From Massilia polaris (GTDB lineage Bacteria > Pseudomonadota > Gammaproteobacteria > Burkholderiales > Burkholderiaceae_D): DNA of 64,000 nucleotides. The position numbers and the translations under genes are program-made. The stretch is from positions 186,001 through 250,000 of the forward strand of contig NZ_JABBGG010000004.1 in NCBI RefSeq assembly GCF_012927275.1. The letters are read 5' to 3'. Below are positions 40,216 to 48,552 of this stretch, piece after piece. Under the pieces are notes generated by a model that did no database searches, was not told the origin of the DNA, and worked only from the letters and a program-made list of their open reading frames with translations. How positions within the stretch are numbered: the first letter of the stretch is position 1; each line of letters starts with the position of its first letter.

Positions 40216-40291
40216 GCCGCTTTAGCTCAGTTGGTAGAGCAGTTCATTCGTAATGAAAAGGTCGCCAGTTCGATTCCGGCAAGCGGCACCA
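40216..40291 (+). tRNA. tRNA-Thr (CGT)
   Basis: 76 nt including an encoded CCA. The acceptor stem GCCGCTT pairs with AAGCGGC. The D-arm is GCTCAGTTGGTAGAGC. The anticodon loop TTCGTAA gives CGT, which reads ACG. The T-arm is GCCAGTTCGATTCCGGC, then discriminator A and CCA. The 3' half from 40267 is the attL core of the island that follows. Confidence 0.95.
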
Positions 40292-40292
40292 G
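40267..40292 (+). repeat. attL-like direct repeat (3' end of tRNA-Thr)
   Basis: The T-arm and acceptor 3' strand, AGTTCGATTCCGGCAAGC followed by GGCACCAG, is repeated at 48213-48237 with one base missing. tRNA 3' ends are the usual targets of P4-type integrases, and one lies directly downstream. Confidence 0.8.
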
Positions 40293-40323
40293 AACTTAGT
40301 ATCAAGCAATCTCAGGTACTCTC

Positions 40324-40359
40324 AAAACCCGCCTCTCTACTAGGGAGCGCGGGTTTTTT
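40324..40359 (+). terminator. Rho-independent terminator after tRNA-Thr
   Basis: AAAACCCGC pairs with GCGGGTTTT around a 16-base loop and runs into a T-stretch. It lies 32 bp beyond the tRNA, inside the island's left end. Confidence 0.8.
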
Positions 40360-40464
40360 GTTTTCTCAGCGCATCGCAGCCGGTAGCATGACATACCAAT
40401 TTTCTTGGTAGTTATGTTGGTATTTCAAAAATACCAAAAATCAGATACCAACACCGGCACAACA

Positions 40465-41592
40465 ATGGCACTTACAGATACCTTCATTCGGCAGCTCAAA
40501 CACAGCGGAGCATCGGCCGGCGACAAGCACACCGATGGCCACGGTATGTTCCTCCAGGTCAACAAGGCAGGCAAGTAATGGCGCCTAAGCTACCGCTTCG
40601 CCGGTAAGCAGAAAACGTTGGCGCTCGGCGTCTATCCTGAAGTCTCGCTGGCGCAAGCGCGTAAGAAGCGCGAGCAGGCGCGAGAACTGCGCGCTGCTGG
40701 AACCGATCGAGGGCAGGCCAAGCGCGAGGAAAAACGCACGGACACAGTGACGGCTTGGCTGGAGCATGACGTTTTTCCGTTTATAGGAAAGTTGCCAATT
40801 GACTCGGTGAAGCCCCGCGACATTCTGTTCGCCGTCCAGAAGATGGAAAGTCGCGGCGCGGTCGACTCTGCCCACAGGGTGAAGCAGGTATGCGGTCAGG
40901 TGTTCAGGTTCGCGGTGGCTCTTGATTTAGTGAAGCGCGACATCACCGCCGATTTGCGAGGTGCGTTGTCGACGCCGGTCAAGTCCAACTACGCTGCTAT
41001 TACCGACCCCAAGCAGGTAGGGGCGCTTATGCGCTCAATATTCGATTACCACGGTCATCCAGCGGCCGTAGCGGCCCTGAAGCTCGCCCCGATGCTGTTT
41101 GTGCGCCCGGGTGAGCTTCGCGCCGCGGAATGGGCAGAGATTGACCTCAACGCTGCTGAATGGCGTATCCCAGCCGCGAAGATGAAAATGAAGCTCGAGC
41201 ACTTGGTGCCCTTGGCGGCGCCGGCGGTCGAGATTTTGCGTGATCTGCACAACGTGACCGGCGACGGCAGGTTCGTCTTTCCCAGCTTACGCACCAGCCA
41301 AGCGTGCATGTCCGAAAATACCATCAACGCAGCCCTTCGCGGGATGGGGTACACCAAGGAGGTTATGACCGGCCATGGTTTTCGCGCGATGGCACGCACG
41401 ATCATGGACGAGGTACTCGGGGAGCGCGTCGACCTGATCGAGCACCAATTGGCGCATGCGGTAAGGGATGCGAACGGCCGGGCCTATAACCGTACCGCCC
41501 ACCTGCCTGCACGCCGGGTGATGATGCAGCGTTGGGCGGACTATCTGGATGGGCTGCGCGTTGGCGCTGACGTTGTGCAGCTTCGGGCTTAA
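40465..41592 (+). pseudogene. P4-type tyrosine integrase, inactivated
   Basis: The ATG at 40465 starts a typical integrase N-terminus (MALTDTFIRQLKHSGASAGDKHTDG...). Codon 38 is TAA (40576-40578), where the family has Tyr in a KYWR motif. The frame continues to 41592 (LSYRFAGKQKTLALGVYPEV...). After KREEKRTDT about 30 residues of the core-binding domain seem to be missing. The catalytic residues survive: RPGELR, HGFRAM, HQLAHAV and YNRT. A TTG at 40618 could initiate a shortened protein lacking the arm-binding domain, but activity is unlikely. Confidence 0.85.
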
Positions 41593-41616
41593 CAAAACTG
41601 AATTTCAGAAATCAAA

Positions 41617-41997
41617 ATGCTGCCAGAGAGACAAATTGGTCGACTACCGACGCCAGAGGTTCGCCGAGAGGTCGCGGATTTTGCTGCCGTCTGCCGCAAG
41701 GCGTTGAGCAGTCCAGAAAGGCGTGCCTGTGCGAACCCTGAGGCGCCCGTAGAGGAGCGTAGCTATGTGCACGCTGATGAGGTACTGGAATTCGCGCTGC
41801 GCGCGTTGGAAAGATTCGGCGAGCACGGCGATCATTTTCGCCCAGACTGGGACATCAACCGAATGGTCATTCGCGGCAAGGTGAGCGGCCTGCGCAAGAG
41901 CGGCTTGAGCTTCGAGGAGGCGGTGGGTGCGGTGGCGGACGATCTGGACGTTGACGACCGAACGGTGAGCCGATTCATTAGTCATGGCAAGTCGTGA
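41617..41997 (+). CDS. Hypothetical protein, possible helix-turn-helix end
   Basis: 126 residues, 24 bp after the integrase frame. The N-terminal part is charged. The C-terminal SGLSFEEAVGAVADDLDVDDRTVSRFISHGKS has the spacing of a helix-turn-helix, suggesting a DNA-binding accessory protein of the island. I recognise no family. Alternatives are a transcription factor of the excisionase region or a decayed frame. Confidence 0.5.
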   Translation: MLPERQIGRLPTPEVRREVADFAAVCRKALSSPERRACANPEAPVEERSYVHADEVLEFALRALERFGEHGDHFRPDWDINRMVIRGKVSGLRKSGLSFEEAVGAVADDLDVDDRTVSRFISHGKS

Positions 41998-42068
41998 CAC
42001 GACTCGCCAGTGTTTTTAAAAGTTAGGACTGAAATACTCCTCGTTGTTCTATTACAACGGAGTATTAG

Positions 42069-42269
42069 ATGTCCACCCGTATCATCCGCATCGCAGAACT
42101 TGCGACCACCCCCAAGAAAGCCGGCATCCTGCCGGTCAGCCCGGCCACCATCTGGCGCTGGGTGCGCGACGGCAAATTCCCCAAGCCTTTGAAACTCGGT
42201 CCCTGCGTGACCGGCTGGCACACCTACGAGGTCGATGCCTTCATCGCGGCGCGCACCATCAACAACTAA
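42069..42269 (+). CDS. AlpA-family (MerR-like) transcriptional regulator/excisionase
   Basis: 66 residues with the AlpA pattern: a short helix-turn-helix (VSPATIWRWVRDGKFPKPLKLG) and a C-terminal YEVDAFIAAR helix. AlpA-type proteins activate integrase expression or act as excisionases in P4-like islands. It is preceded by CGGAGTATTAG. Placed two genes from the integrase, it fits that role, though the integrase itself is dead. Confidence 0.85.
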   Translation: MSTRIIRIAELATTPKKAGILPVSPATIWRWVRDGKFPKPLKLGPCVTGWHTYEVDAFIAARTINN

Positions 42270-44034
42270 GTTCGCCGAAATACCGGCACCTTGGGCGGCA
42301 ACCGCCGCCAATCCGCCGCACCCTTCCTTCACTGCCCCCATAGCAAACTCCCAGAAAGACTCTATGAGCGCGTTTTCTCCCCGTATGACCCAGCAGTTGC
42401 CCCCGAGCCTGACCGCGCAAGCCCTGCTGATGACCCACTACCAGCCGCAGCGCGCGCTGGCCGCCAACGTAAAGTTGCTGATCGATGCGCCCGCCTTCAG
42501 CACCGCCTCGGGCCAATTCGGCGATGCACAGCTCGAACTGATGAACGCCTGGAACGCCGAAGCCGACGATGACCTGCAAGATAAGCTGACCATGACCGAA
42601 GTCTCGGTGGGCCAGCTCCGCGAGCCGGCGCATGCCGCGCCACATGACGGTGTTTCCTGGTGGTGAATCGTTGGAGCGTGCGAGGTACCCGCCGAGTTGT
42701 GCAATTTTTTCTAGATAGCGCGAAAGCGGCGGCTGCTCGCGGGATCTTTTGCTGTCTTTTACCAAGCAGTTGAGGAGACCAATTTCCGAAGGCGTCAGTG
42801 CCATCTCGGGCTCTGCATCGGGGCAGGTCCGGTTGAGCATGGTCAGCCAAAAAATGCGCCAGCTGATTATGCAAAAAACAGCGATTAGGTTGGCGAGTCG
42901 TTCGGCCGTACGTAGCCGAGACTCCTCGGCATTACATCCAGATTTCAGGATTTTGTGGAACGTCTCGATTTTCCAGCGCATGGCATACCAATCGAGTTTT
43001 TCAATTGCCTCGCGTCGGGATGCGACCGGCAAGTCGGTGATTAATTTCCACTCGATGGGCTTCCGATTCGCTGGCGTATCATGTTCGCGCGCATGGATCA
43101 CGGTCAAGGAGAGAGCTGGATAACGGCTCTGCTTTCCAATTGGCGGTAGCACCTTGATGCGGCGATAGCGGATTTCCAGAACCGCATCGACGACGTTCCC
43201 TTTGGGATCGGAAGTCCGGACTCGATGCAGTCCTTTCAATTTCACTTCCTTCATCTCCTGGGCGATGGTATGGCCGCCATCGCCGGCTAAGCGGTCGACG
43301 CACGTGCGGACAAGGAAGTGTGTGCCAACGTCTTGCGCTGTACAGAACAACTCATAGATGTCGCTCTCCCGGTCGCCAATATGCACGCAACGCTGAGGAT
43401 CGTCGAACAGCTCGGTTGACTGCCTCAAATTCTCCAGCCAGCGATAGCTTTCCTTTTCTTCGATCGGCACGCGCGTGGGGTTGATCGTCTTCTTGAGTGC
43501 GTTGCAGCCCTTGAACTTACTGCGCGTCCAGAACTTTATCGCCGCCAGACCAAGCGGAACACCCTCTGTCGTCACGGCCAAACTCGAATGCATCAGAATG
43601 CCGCACTGGGTCAGCTGTTTGCTGCGCCCATCGATTTTGCGGACCCCGCTCTTCCCAATGAATCCAATGCGCTCTGGCTGATCGCGCTGATAGGAAAACG
43701 TGGTTGTGTCTTGAAGGATAAGTATCGGCCCTTCCGCATGGGCGAAGCGCTCGCTTGTCGCCTGAAAATGGCCACCCAATATGTCCTGCTCACTGACGTG
43801 GTCGTTGGAAAAAAAGCGATAGGCCGCTTTCGTACTGGCCCAGTCCTGGCAGGCAAATGGAATGCTTTGGCCCATGTGCTTCCAGAACTGCTCAAGCAGC
43901 AGGCGGAAGCGCCTCTTGAGTCGTTCGTCTCGGAAATGACAGGCGGAATTTTCTTGATCCATCCAAGTCTGCTCGCCTTCCGGCGCCACCGCATGACGAG
44001 GCCGGGAATCGTCTGGCGATCCCCGCGTCGTCAT
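42259..44034 (-). CDS. IS4-family transposase, C-terminus running into flanking DNA
   Basis: 591 codons, of which about 480 look like an IS4-family DDE transposase. SIPFACQDWASTKAAYRFF leads in. The acidic residues are D in LILQDTT, D in HIGDRESDIYE and E in YAMRWKIETFHKILKSGC (the YREK-like motif). The normal family ending (GNTVMWRG..RL) is reached near 42600, but no stop follows, and the frame runs to 42259 through antisense island sequence. This suggests a deletion at the IS end. MTTRG (44034) or MDQEN (43962) may be the start. No terminal inverted repeats were identified. Confidence 0.8.
   Translation of the reverse strand: MTTRGSPDDSRPRHAVAPEGEQTWMDQENSACHFRDERLKRRFRLLLEQFWKHMGQSIPFACQDWASTKAAYRFFSNDHVSEQDILGGHFQATSERFAHAEGPILILQDTTTFSYQRDQPERIGFIGKSGVRKIDGRSKQLTQCGILMHSSLAVTTEGVPLGLAAIKFWTRSKFKGCNALKKTINPTRVPIEEKESYRWLENLRQSTELFDDPQRCVHIGDRESDIYELFCTAQDVGTHFLVRTCVDRLAGDGGHTIAQEMKEVKLKGLHRVRTSDPKGNVVDAVLEIRYRRIKVLPPIGKQSRYPALSLTVIHAREHDTPANRKPIEWKLITDLPVASRREAIEKLDWYAMRWKIETFHKILKSGCNAEESRLRTAERLANLIAVFCIISWRIFWLTMLNRTCPDAEPEMALTPSEIGLLNCLVKDSKRSREQPPLSRYLEKIAQLGGYLARSNDSPPGNTVMWRGMRRLAELAHRDFGHGQLILQVIVGFGVPGVHQFELCIAELARGGAEGGRIDQQLYVGGQRALRLVVGHQQGLRGQARGQLLGHTGRKRAHRVFLGVCYGGSEGRVRRIGGGCRPRCRYFGELSC
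42364..42600 (+). pseudogene. 5' fragment of an island gene cut by the IS4 element
   Basis: From the ATG at 42364, about 79 codons (MSAFSPRMTQQLPPSLTAQALL...ADDDLQDKLTMTEVS) read as ordinary coding sequence. The frame then enters sequence that codes, on the other strand, for the end of the IS4-family transposase. The gene therefore appears to have lost its 3' part at the IS junction near 42600. Its function is not recognised. Confidence 0.5.
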
Positions 44035-44202
44035 CTGATTGCGATCAAATTCCTCATGTGAAAAAAGTTAACAGAACTGGCAAAAGTACCAAGCGAATTG
44101 TGGGTAATCGGAAGACTGGGCTGACGCTTACATGTGGCGCGATGTCGGGACGAAAAAAAGCCGCCCGGCTTGCACCGGGCCGCTTCGCACTTCAACGTCG
44201 GT

Positions 44203-45333
44203 TTATTTGGTGACGGTGCGCGTGCCAACCACTTCGACGGTCACCCGGCGATTCTTCGCGCGGCCTTCGGCCGTAGCGTTGTCCGCCAGCGGCTGGGTCT
44301 CGCCCTTGCCTTCGGTGTAGACGCGGGCCGGATCGAGTCCTTTCGATACCAGGTAGGCCTTCACGGCAGCTGCGCGGCGTAGCGACAGCTTCTCGTTGTA
44401 GGCGTCGGATCCGACCGAGTCGGTGTGGCCGATCGCGATCATGACTTCGGTATTCATGCCCTGCAGCCTGGCCAGCAAATCATCCAGCGCTGCCTTGCCG
44501 TCTTGCTTGACGACTGATTTGTCAAAATCGAACAGCGTTTCGGCGGCGAAGGTGACTTTTTCCGAGACGGCGACCGGCTCTGGCTGCGGCGTTGGCGGCG
44601 GCGTTTCGACAACCGGTGCCGGCATCGGCTCGGCTGCCGGCGCGACTACCGGTGCGGCTGCCGGGCGGCCGAGTTTGTAGACCAGGCTTAGCGACAGTAG
44701 GTCGACCTCGCCGCGATTGGATACCGCGTCGTTCACGCGGTATCGCTCAACTTCACCCCTGACGGCCAGGGCTTCGCTTAATTTGTATTCGAGACCAAGG
44801 CCGACCTTGGCGTTCAGCTTGCGTTCGCTGGCGTTCGGGTTGGTCACGGCTGCGAGGCGATTGCCTGAGAAGTGGGTTTTGGCTTCTGCATAGTTCATGC
44901 CGACGCGGGCCAGCAGCGAAACGCGCTGGGTCAGTGGGAGTTGTCCGACCAGATCGAGGTTCACGCCGCGGAAACCGGCTTCGCCGCGAAGTACGCCGTT
45001 ACCCGATGTGGTGGCATTGAAATCGAATTTACCCAGGTCGAAATACCCGCCTTCGACCGCGAAGTATTGGTTCAGCTGCTTGCCGACGAACAGCTTGTAA
45101 CCGGCCTCGCGTTCATCGGTGGTGAACGAGCTCATTGTCGCGCCATTCGCGGTAAGGCTGCGGACCAGGCGCTGGTCGTCGATGCTGGCGCGCGACTGGC
45201 CGATGGCCGCGCCAATGTACCAGGCGCTGTTGGCCCAGTCGGGGTGGATGAAGTCTTCCGCGTGGACGGCCTGGGCGGCCATCATGGCGCCCGCCAGCAC
45301 GGTCAGGGTTGCGAGTGATTTTGTGGGTTTCAT
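44203..45333 (-). CDS. OmpA-family outer-membrane protein
   Basis: 376 residues. A signal peptide (cut near AQAVHA) is followed by an N-terminal eight-strand barrel with alternating pattern (AWYIGAAIGQSRA; GYKLFVGKQLNQYFAVEGGYFDLGKF; LNAKVGLGLEYKLSEALAVRGEVERY). A Pro/Ala hinge (about residues 230-260) precedes an OmpA C-terminal peptidoglycan-binding domain (LFDFDKSVVKQDGKAALDDLLARL; GHTDSVGSDAYNEKLSLRRAAAVKAYL). It starts 12 bp after the ice-binding lipoprotein stop, so the two form an operon and are likely to work together at the cell surface. Confidence 0.9.
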   Translation of the reverse strand: MKPTKSLATLTVLAGAMMAAQAVHAEDFIHPDWANSAWYIGAAIGQSRASIDDQRLVRSLTANGATMSSFTTDEREAGYKLFVGKQLNQYFAVEGGYFDLGKFDFNATTSGNGVLRGEAGFRGVNLDLVGQLPLTQRVSLLARVGMNYAEAKTHFSGNRLAAVTNPNASERKLNAKVGLGLEYKLSEALAVRGEVERYRVNDAVSNRGEVDLLSLSLVYKLGRPAAAPVVAPAAEPMPAPVVETPPPTPQPEPVAVSEKVTFAAETLFDFDKSVVKQDGKAALDDLLARLQGMNTEVMIAIGHTDSVGSDAYNEKLSLRRAAAVKAYLVSKGLDPARVYTEGKGETQPLADNATAEGRAKNRRVTVEVVGTRTVTK

Positions 45334-45345
45334 TTTCTTGGTCGT

Positions 45346-47124
45346 TTATTTAGTGATTTGGTTGTTGCTCAGGGTAACTGCGGCAGCGGTCAGCACACGG
45401 CCGTTGAGCAGCGTGGTGTTGTCGCCCACCGTAATGGCGGCGGCCTGGCCAAGGATCGAACCTTTGAAGACACTGTTGGCGCCAAGCGTAGTCGGGCCGA
45501 CTGGCACCCACGTCACGTTGTCCGCCGTTGCGCCGTTGGTCAGTGCAACGATTGAGTTCGCGGTTGTGTCCAGCGTCAGGGCAGTGCGGAAGATATACAC
45601 GCCCGCGCCGCTCAGTTGCAGTGTGCCGGTGATGTTGATGGCGCCCGCGTAACAATAAACACCTGGAGGCAGCACCAGGCCGCCGAGGTCGATTCCGCCG
45701 GCGAAGGTGACGTCGCAGGTACGGCCGTTCGCATCGGTGATCGCAGTTTGCAGGTCAGCCAGTGCACCGTCGAGAATCGCGCCCGACTTGTAGTTGGTGA
45801 AGCCTGCCGCGATCACCGGGTCGGTGGTTTGCGAAGGCGAACCGACGTCGCCGGTCACCAGCGTCGTGCCACCGGCATTGTTGGTGATCGACGTTCCGGC
45901 GAGGACTGCAAAGTTCGCTGCACTGCGCAGGTTGACACCGGCCGAGGCTGGCGGCGGGACGATTGCTGCTACGGTCAGCGCCGCAGTGGCAGACGTGCCG
46001 CCGAAAGTGGCGGTGATGTTCGTCGTGCCGGCGGCGATGCCGGTTGCCGCACCAGTATTAAGTACGGTGGCGATGCCGGTTGCCGACGAGGTCCAGGTGG
46101 CGTTGTTCGTAATCACCGCAGTGGAGTTGTCCGAGTAGGTGCCGACAGCAACGAAGTTCTGGTTCGCACCAACGGCGATGGTCGCCGAAGCTGGCGTGAT
46201 GGAAATGCTCGACAGCGTGACAGCCTCGGTCGTTGCATTTGCCGTCGCCGTCTTGCCGCCGAAGCTTGCGCTGATCACCGACGAGCCCACAGCCACGCCG
46301 GTGATCAGGCCAGCTGGGGTGGAAGCGACTGCGGCGGTGTTAGCCGACACGAAGTTGGCTGACGCGCTCACATCGCTGGTGCTGCCATCGGAATACGTCG
46401 CGATCGCCGCCAGCTGGCGGTTGACGCCGGCTTGCAGGGTAACCGACTGTGGCGTAATCGCCAGCGACATCAGCGACGCCGGGGTCACGGTCAGTGTTGT
46501 GCTGCCGCTGAGGGCGCCGGAGGTGGCGGTGATCACCGAAGTGCCGGCGACTTTGCCCAGTGCCAGGCCGGTGGTCGCGTTGATGCTGGCGACGGCCGGT
46601 GAGGCCGAGGTGAAGGTCGACACGGCAGTGATGTCGCGCGTAGTGTTGTTATCGAAGGTTCCCATGACAGCGAACTGCTGCGAGATGCCTGCGCTGACCG
46701 ACGGGTTGGCCGGCACAAGGGCGATCGACACCAGTACCGATGGCATGGCGGTCAGCGTGGCCGAGCCCGCCTTTCCGTTAAACGCGGCGGACACTACCGA
46801 AGTGCCTGCGCTGACGCTGGCGGCCATGCCGGTGGTGGCGTTGACCGTGGCGACCGCTGGGGTCGCCGAAGTCCATGCGGCGCCGGTGGTCACGTCGCGC
46901 GCCGATCCGTCCGAATAGACCGCGGTGGCGATGAATTGTTGGGTAGCGCCGGTGGGCACTGTTGCCGTGGCGGGCGTTACCGCAACGCTGACCAGGTCGG
47001 CGGCAGGCAAACCGAGGATGGGATCGCGTCCCTGGTCGCCGCCGCCGCAGCCGGCCACCAGCGCGGCGGTCAGGAGACCGGTCGAGCAGAGTAGGATTTT
47101 CGTGTAGCGCTTGAATGCATTCAT
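45346..47124 (-). CDS. Ice-binding-like lipoprotein: Big_2 repeats plus DUF3494 domain
   Basis: 592 residues. The signal peptide has lipobox LVAGC (Cys 26), followed by GGGD. Four Ig-like Big_2 repeats of about 83 residues (starting LVSVAVTPA, LVSIALVPA, LMSLAITPQ, LSSISITPA) form a stalk from about residue 40 to 380. The C-terminal ~200 residues (VNLRSAANFAVLAGTSITNN...VYCYAGAINITGTLQLSGAGVYIFRT...GSILGQAAAITVG) match the DUF3494 ice-binding beta-helix. The architecture suggests a surface-anchored ice adhesin or freeze protectant. Some DUF3494 proteins may have other ligands. First gene of a two-gene unit with the OmpA protein. Confidence 0.88.
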   Translation of the reverse strand: MNAFKRYTKILLCSTGLLTAALVAGCGGGDQGRDPILGLPAADLVSVAVTPATATVPTGATQQFIATAVYSDGSARDVTTGAAWTSATPAVATVNATTGMAASVSAGTSVVSAAFNGKAGSATLTAMPSVLVSIALVPANPSVSAGISQQFAVMGTFDNNTTRDITAVSTFTSASPAVASINATTGLALGKVAGTSVITATSGALSGSTTLTVTPASLMSLAITPQSVTLQAGVNRQLAAIATYSDGSTSDVSASANFVSANTAAVASTPAGLITGVAVGSSVISASFGGKTATANATTEAVTLSSISITPASATIAVGANQNFVAVGTYSDNSTAVITNNATWTSSATGIATVLNTGAATGIAAGTTNITATFGGTSATAALTVAAIVPPPASAGVNLRSAANFAVLAGTSITNNAGGTTLVTGDVGSPSQTTDPVIAAGFTNYKSGAILDGALADLQTAITDANGRTCDVTFAGGIDLGGLVLPPGVYCYAGAINITGTLQLSGAGVYIFRTALTLDTTANSIVALTNGATADNVTWVPVGPTTLGANSVFKGSILGQAAAITVGDNTTLLNGRVLTAAAVTLSNNQITK

Positions 47125-47458
47125 GTTGTGTTTCCTTCGTGAGTAGCCATCGTTCGACGTCCTTGGTTCCCACTATTGCCGTTCGAATGGACGCGCTCGG
47201 TGCAATAGCGCACATAAGGAGCGGAAGTTGGAAAATTCACTCCGAAAAACAACAGTGTGGTTCCGGCTGGCGCCGGGCGTCGCCGTCCCGGACAAGGAAT
47301 TCTGGCCCGCAATCTGCATTACCTTCTGGAAAATGGCTGCTCGTCCGAGATTGCCGGCGTCGGCAACGACCGTGCTCGGCATTTCGCTGTTCATGGGCGG
47401 CGACACGACCCCAAGCCGCGCCGTTGTCCGCGAAGCGCGCCCGACGCGTACCTCAGGG

Positions 47459-47962
47459 CAGCCACTAATAAATCAGTCCACCTTGGACAGCATCGACGTG
47501 AACATCCCGCCGCCAAGTGTTCAACGCGATATTGGGGTCTTCCTGTCTGCCCTTGATAACCGCATCGCCCTCCTACGCGAAACCAACACCACCCTGGAAG
47601 CCATCGCTCAAACCCTGTTCAAGTCATGGTTCGTGGACTTCGATCCAGTGCGCGCCAAGCAGGAAGGCGGGTGCCTGAAGGAGTGGATGATGCGATGGCC
47701 GCATTGTTTCCTGACAGTTTTGAAGGGGGCGGTGCGCGGGCCAGTGCCAAAGGGATGGCGCGTGACAGCCTTGGCCGATGCGTTCGACATCAACCCAAAA
47801 CGTCAGCTCAGGAAAACAGTGAGCGCGCCTTATCTTGACATGGCGAGTCTGGCCACGAGCGGGCACTGTGTTGAGGCGCCCATCCAACGCGACATGGGTT
47901 CCGGTGCAAAATTTCGCAATGGCGACACCCTGCTGGCGCGCATAACGCCCTGGTGGGCTTAG
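47459..47962 (+). pseudogene. Type I restriction specificity subunit (hsdS) fragment
   Basis: QPLINQSTLDSIDVNIPPPSVQRDIG, then the conserved helix ETNTTLEAIAQTLFKSWFVDFDPVRAKQEGG and the second TRD start PKGWRVTALADAF..NGDTLLARITP are HsdS features. Both ends are missing. Between about 47665 and 47745 the family-like reading (PEGVDDAMAALFPDSFEG) lies in another frame, so two compensating frameshifts are present. It stops at 47962 just after the ARITP motif. No hsdM or hsdR is in the window. The segment 47228-47458 in the same frame is not recognisable. Confidence 0.75.
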
Positions 47963-48212
47963 CGTGGCCTGCACCGCGCGGGAGTGGCCATGTGGACGTA
48001 TCAGTCGCCGCGACCATGAAAAAGGACAGCGATCATTTGAGGAGGCTTGCCGCGCAGGTCACTGGAGCGGCGCTCACTTCACATCTGACCAGGCAGTAGC
48101 AGGAAAGCCACAATTGGTTCGCTCAGCCCATCGCGCGGATTTGATGGTATTTTTGTTGGTATGTTTACCAACGTCAAACGATTCTTCCTATAGGTAAAGC
48201 CTCTATTCGATT
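47963..48212. other. Decayed island right end without an intact gene
   Basis: About 250 bp of lower-GC sequence after the hsdS fragment. A 25-codon frame at 48016-48093 (MKKDSDHLRRLAAQVTGAALTS...) looks like the tail of a lost coding sequence. Nothing else is supported. Confidence 0.4.
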
Positions 48213-48237
48213 AGTTCGATTCCGGCAAGCGCACCAG
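48213..48237 (+). repeat. attR-like copy of the tRNA-Thr 3' end
   Basis: AGTTCGATTCCGGCAAGC, then GCACCAG, identical to 40267-40292 except for loss of one G in the acceptor strand. No tRNA 5' half precedes it, so it is not a second tRNA gene. It marks the right edge of the island. Confidence 0.8.
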
Positions 48238-48248
48238 GATTAGGTAGT

Positions 48249-48282
48249 AAGAAAAAAGCTTCGCTGGTAACCCTTTTTTCTT
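48249..48282 (+). terminator. Hairpin with T-run beyond attR
   Basis: AAGAAAAAAG pairs with CTTTTTTCTT around a ~14-base loop. It may be the terminator that belonged to the tRNA before the island inserted. Confidence 0.5.
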
Positions 48283-48552
48283 TGTACGACACTTTATGGA
48301 AAAATTTCGCATTTCCGGGCGGCACAGCGCGCTTCGCTGAGATTTCCGCCCGAAACCATCCCATTCCTCTGCTCCACATTTCAGCGTAGACCCCGTCGCA
48401 ACAGCATTTCCTTCATGTCCGAGCTCTGTTAGTCAGCGCACAGTGAGCATCCCCTCGACGTTATATTTTTGGTATTCGCTCATCCGGGAAGGAATATTGA
48501 AGGGGCGATAGCTTCACGCCGCATTGGTATAACTATTTAAAGGGAATGGATC
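48283..48552. other. Intergenic region upstream of the Gly/Ser-rich gene
   Basis: About 270 bp with no gene. The promoter of the next gene probably lies near the AT-rich stretch at about 48460-48540. An AAAGGGA ribosome-binding site ends it. No clear operator is seen. Confidence 0.4.

Larger units (their letters stand above)
40267..48237 (+). mobile_element. Degenerate genomic island at tRNA-Thr
   Basis: About 8 kb bounded by the tRNA-Thr 3' end and a 25-bp near-copy of it at 48213-48237. It holds an inactivated P4-type integrase next to the tRNA, an AlpA-like regulator, a truncated IS4-family transposase, an hsdS fragment and two apparently intact envelope genes (an ice-binding lipoprotein and an OmpA-family protein). 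Loss of the integrase start and core suggests it can no longer excise by itself. Confidence 0.75.

Noticed and set aside
44121-44136. CTGACGCTTACATG as a terminal repeat of the IS4 element
   Set aside because: It resembles Tn5-family ends but points the wrong way for the right end of this element, and no partner was found at the left end.
47228-47962. An intact 244-codon gene at the hsdS remnant
   Set aside because: The first ~75 codons are not HsdS-like, the linker is frameshifted and the protein stops right after the ARITP motif.
48213-48237. A second tRNA-Thr gene
   Set aside because: Only the T-arm and acceptor 3' strand are present, with one base missing and no 5' half. It is an attachment-site copy.
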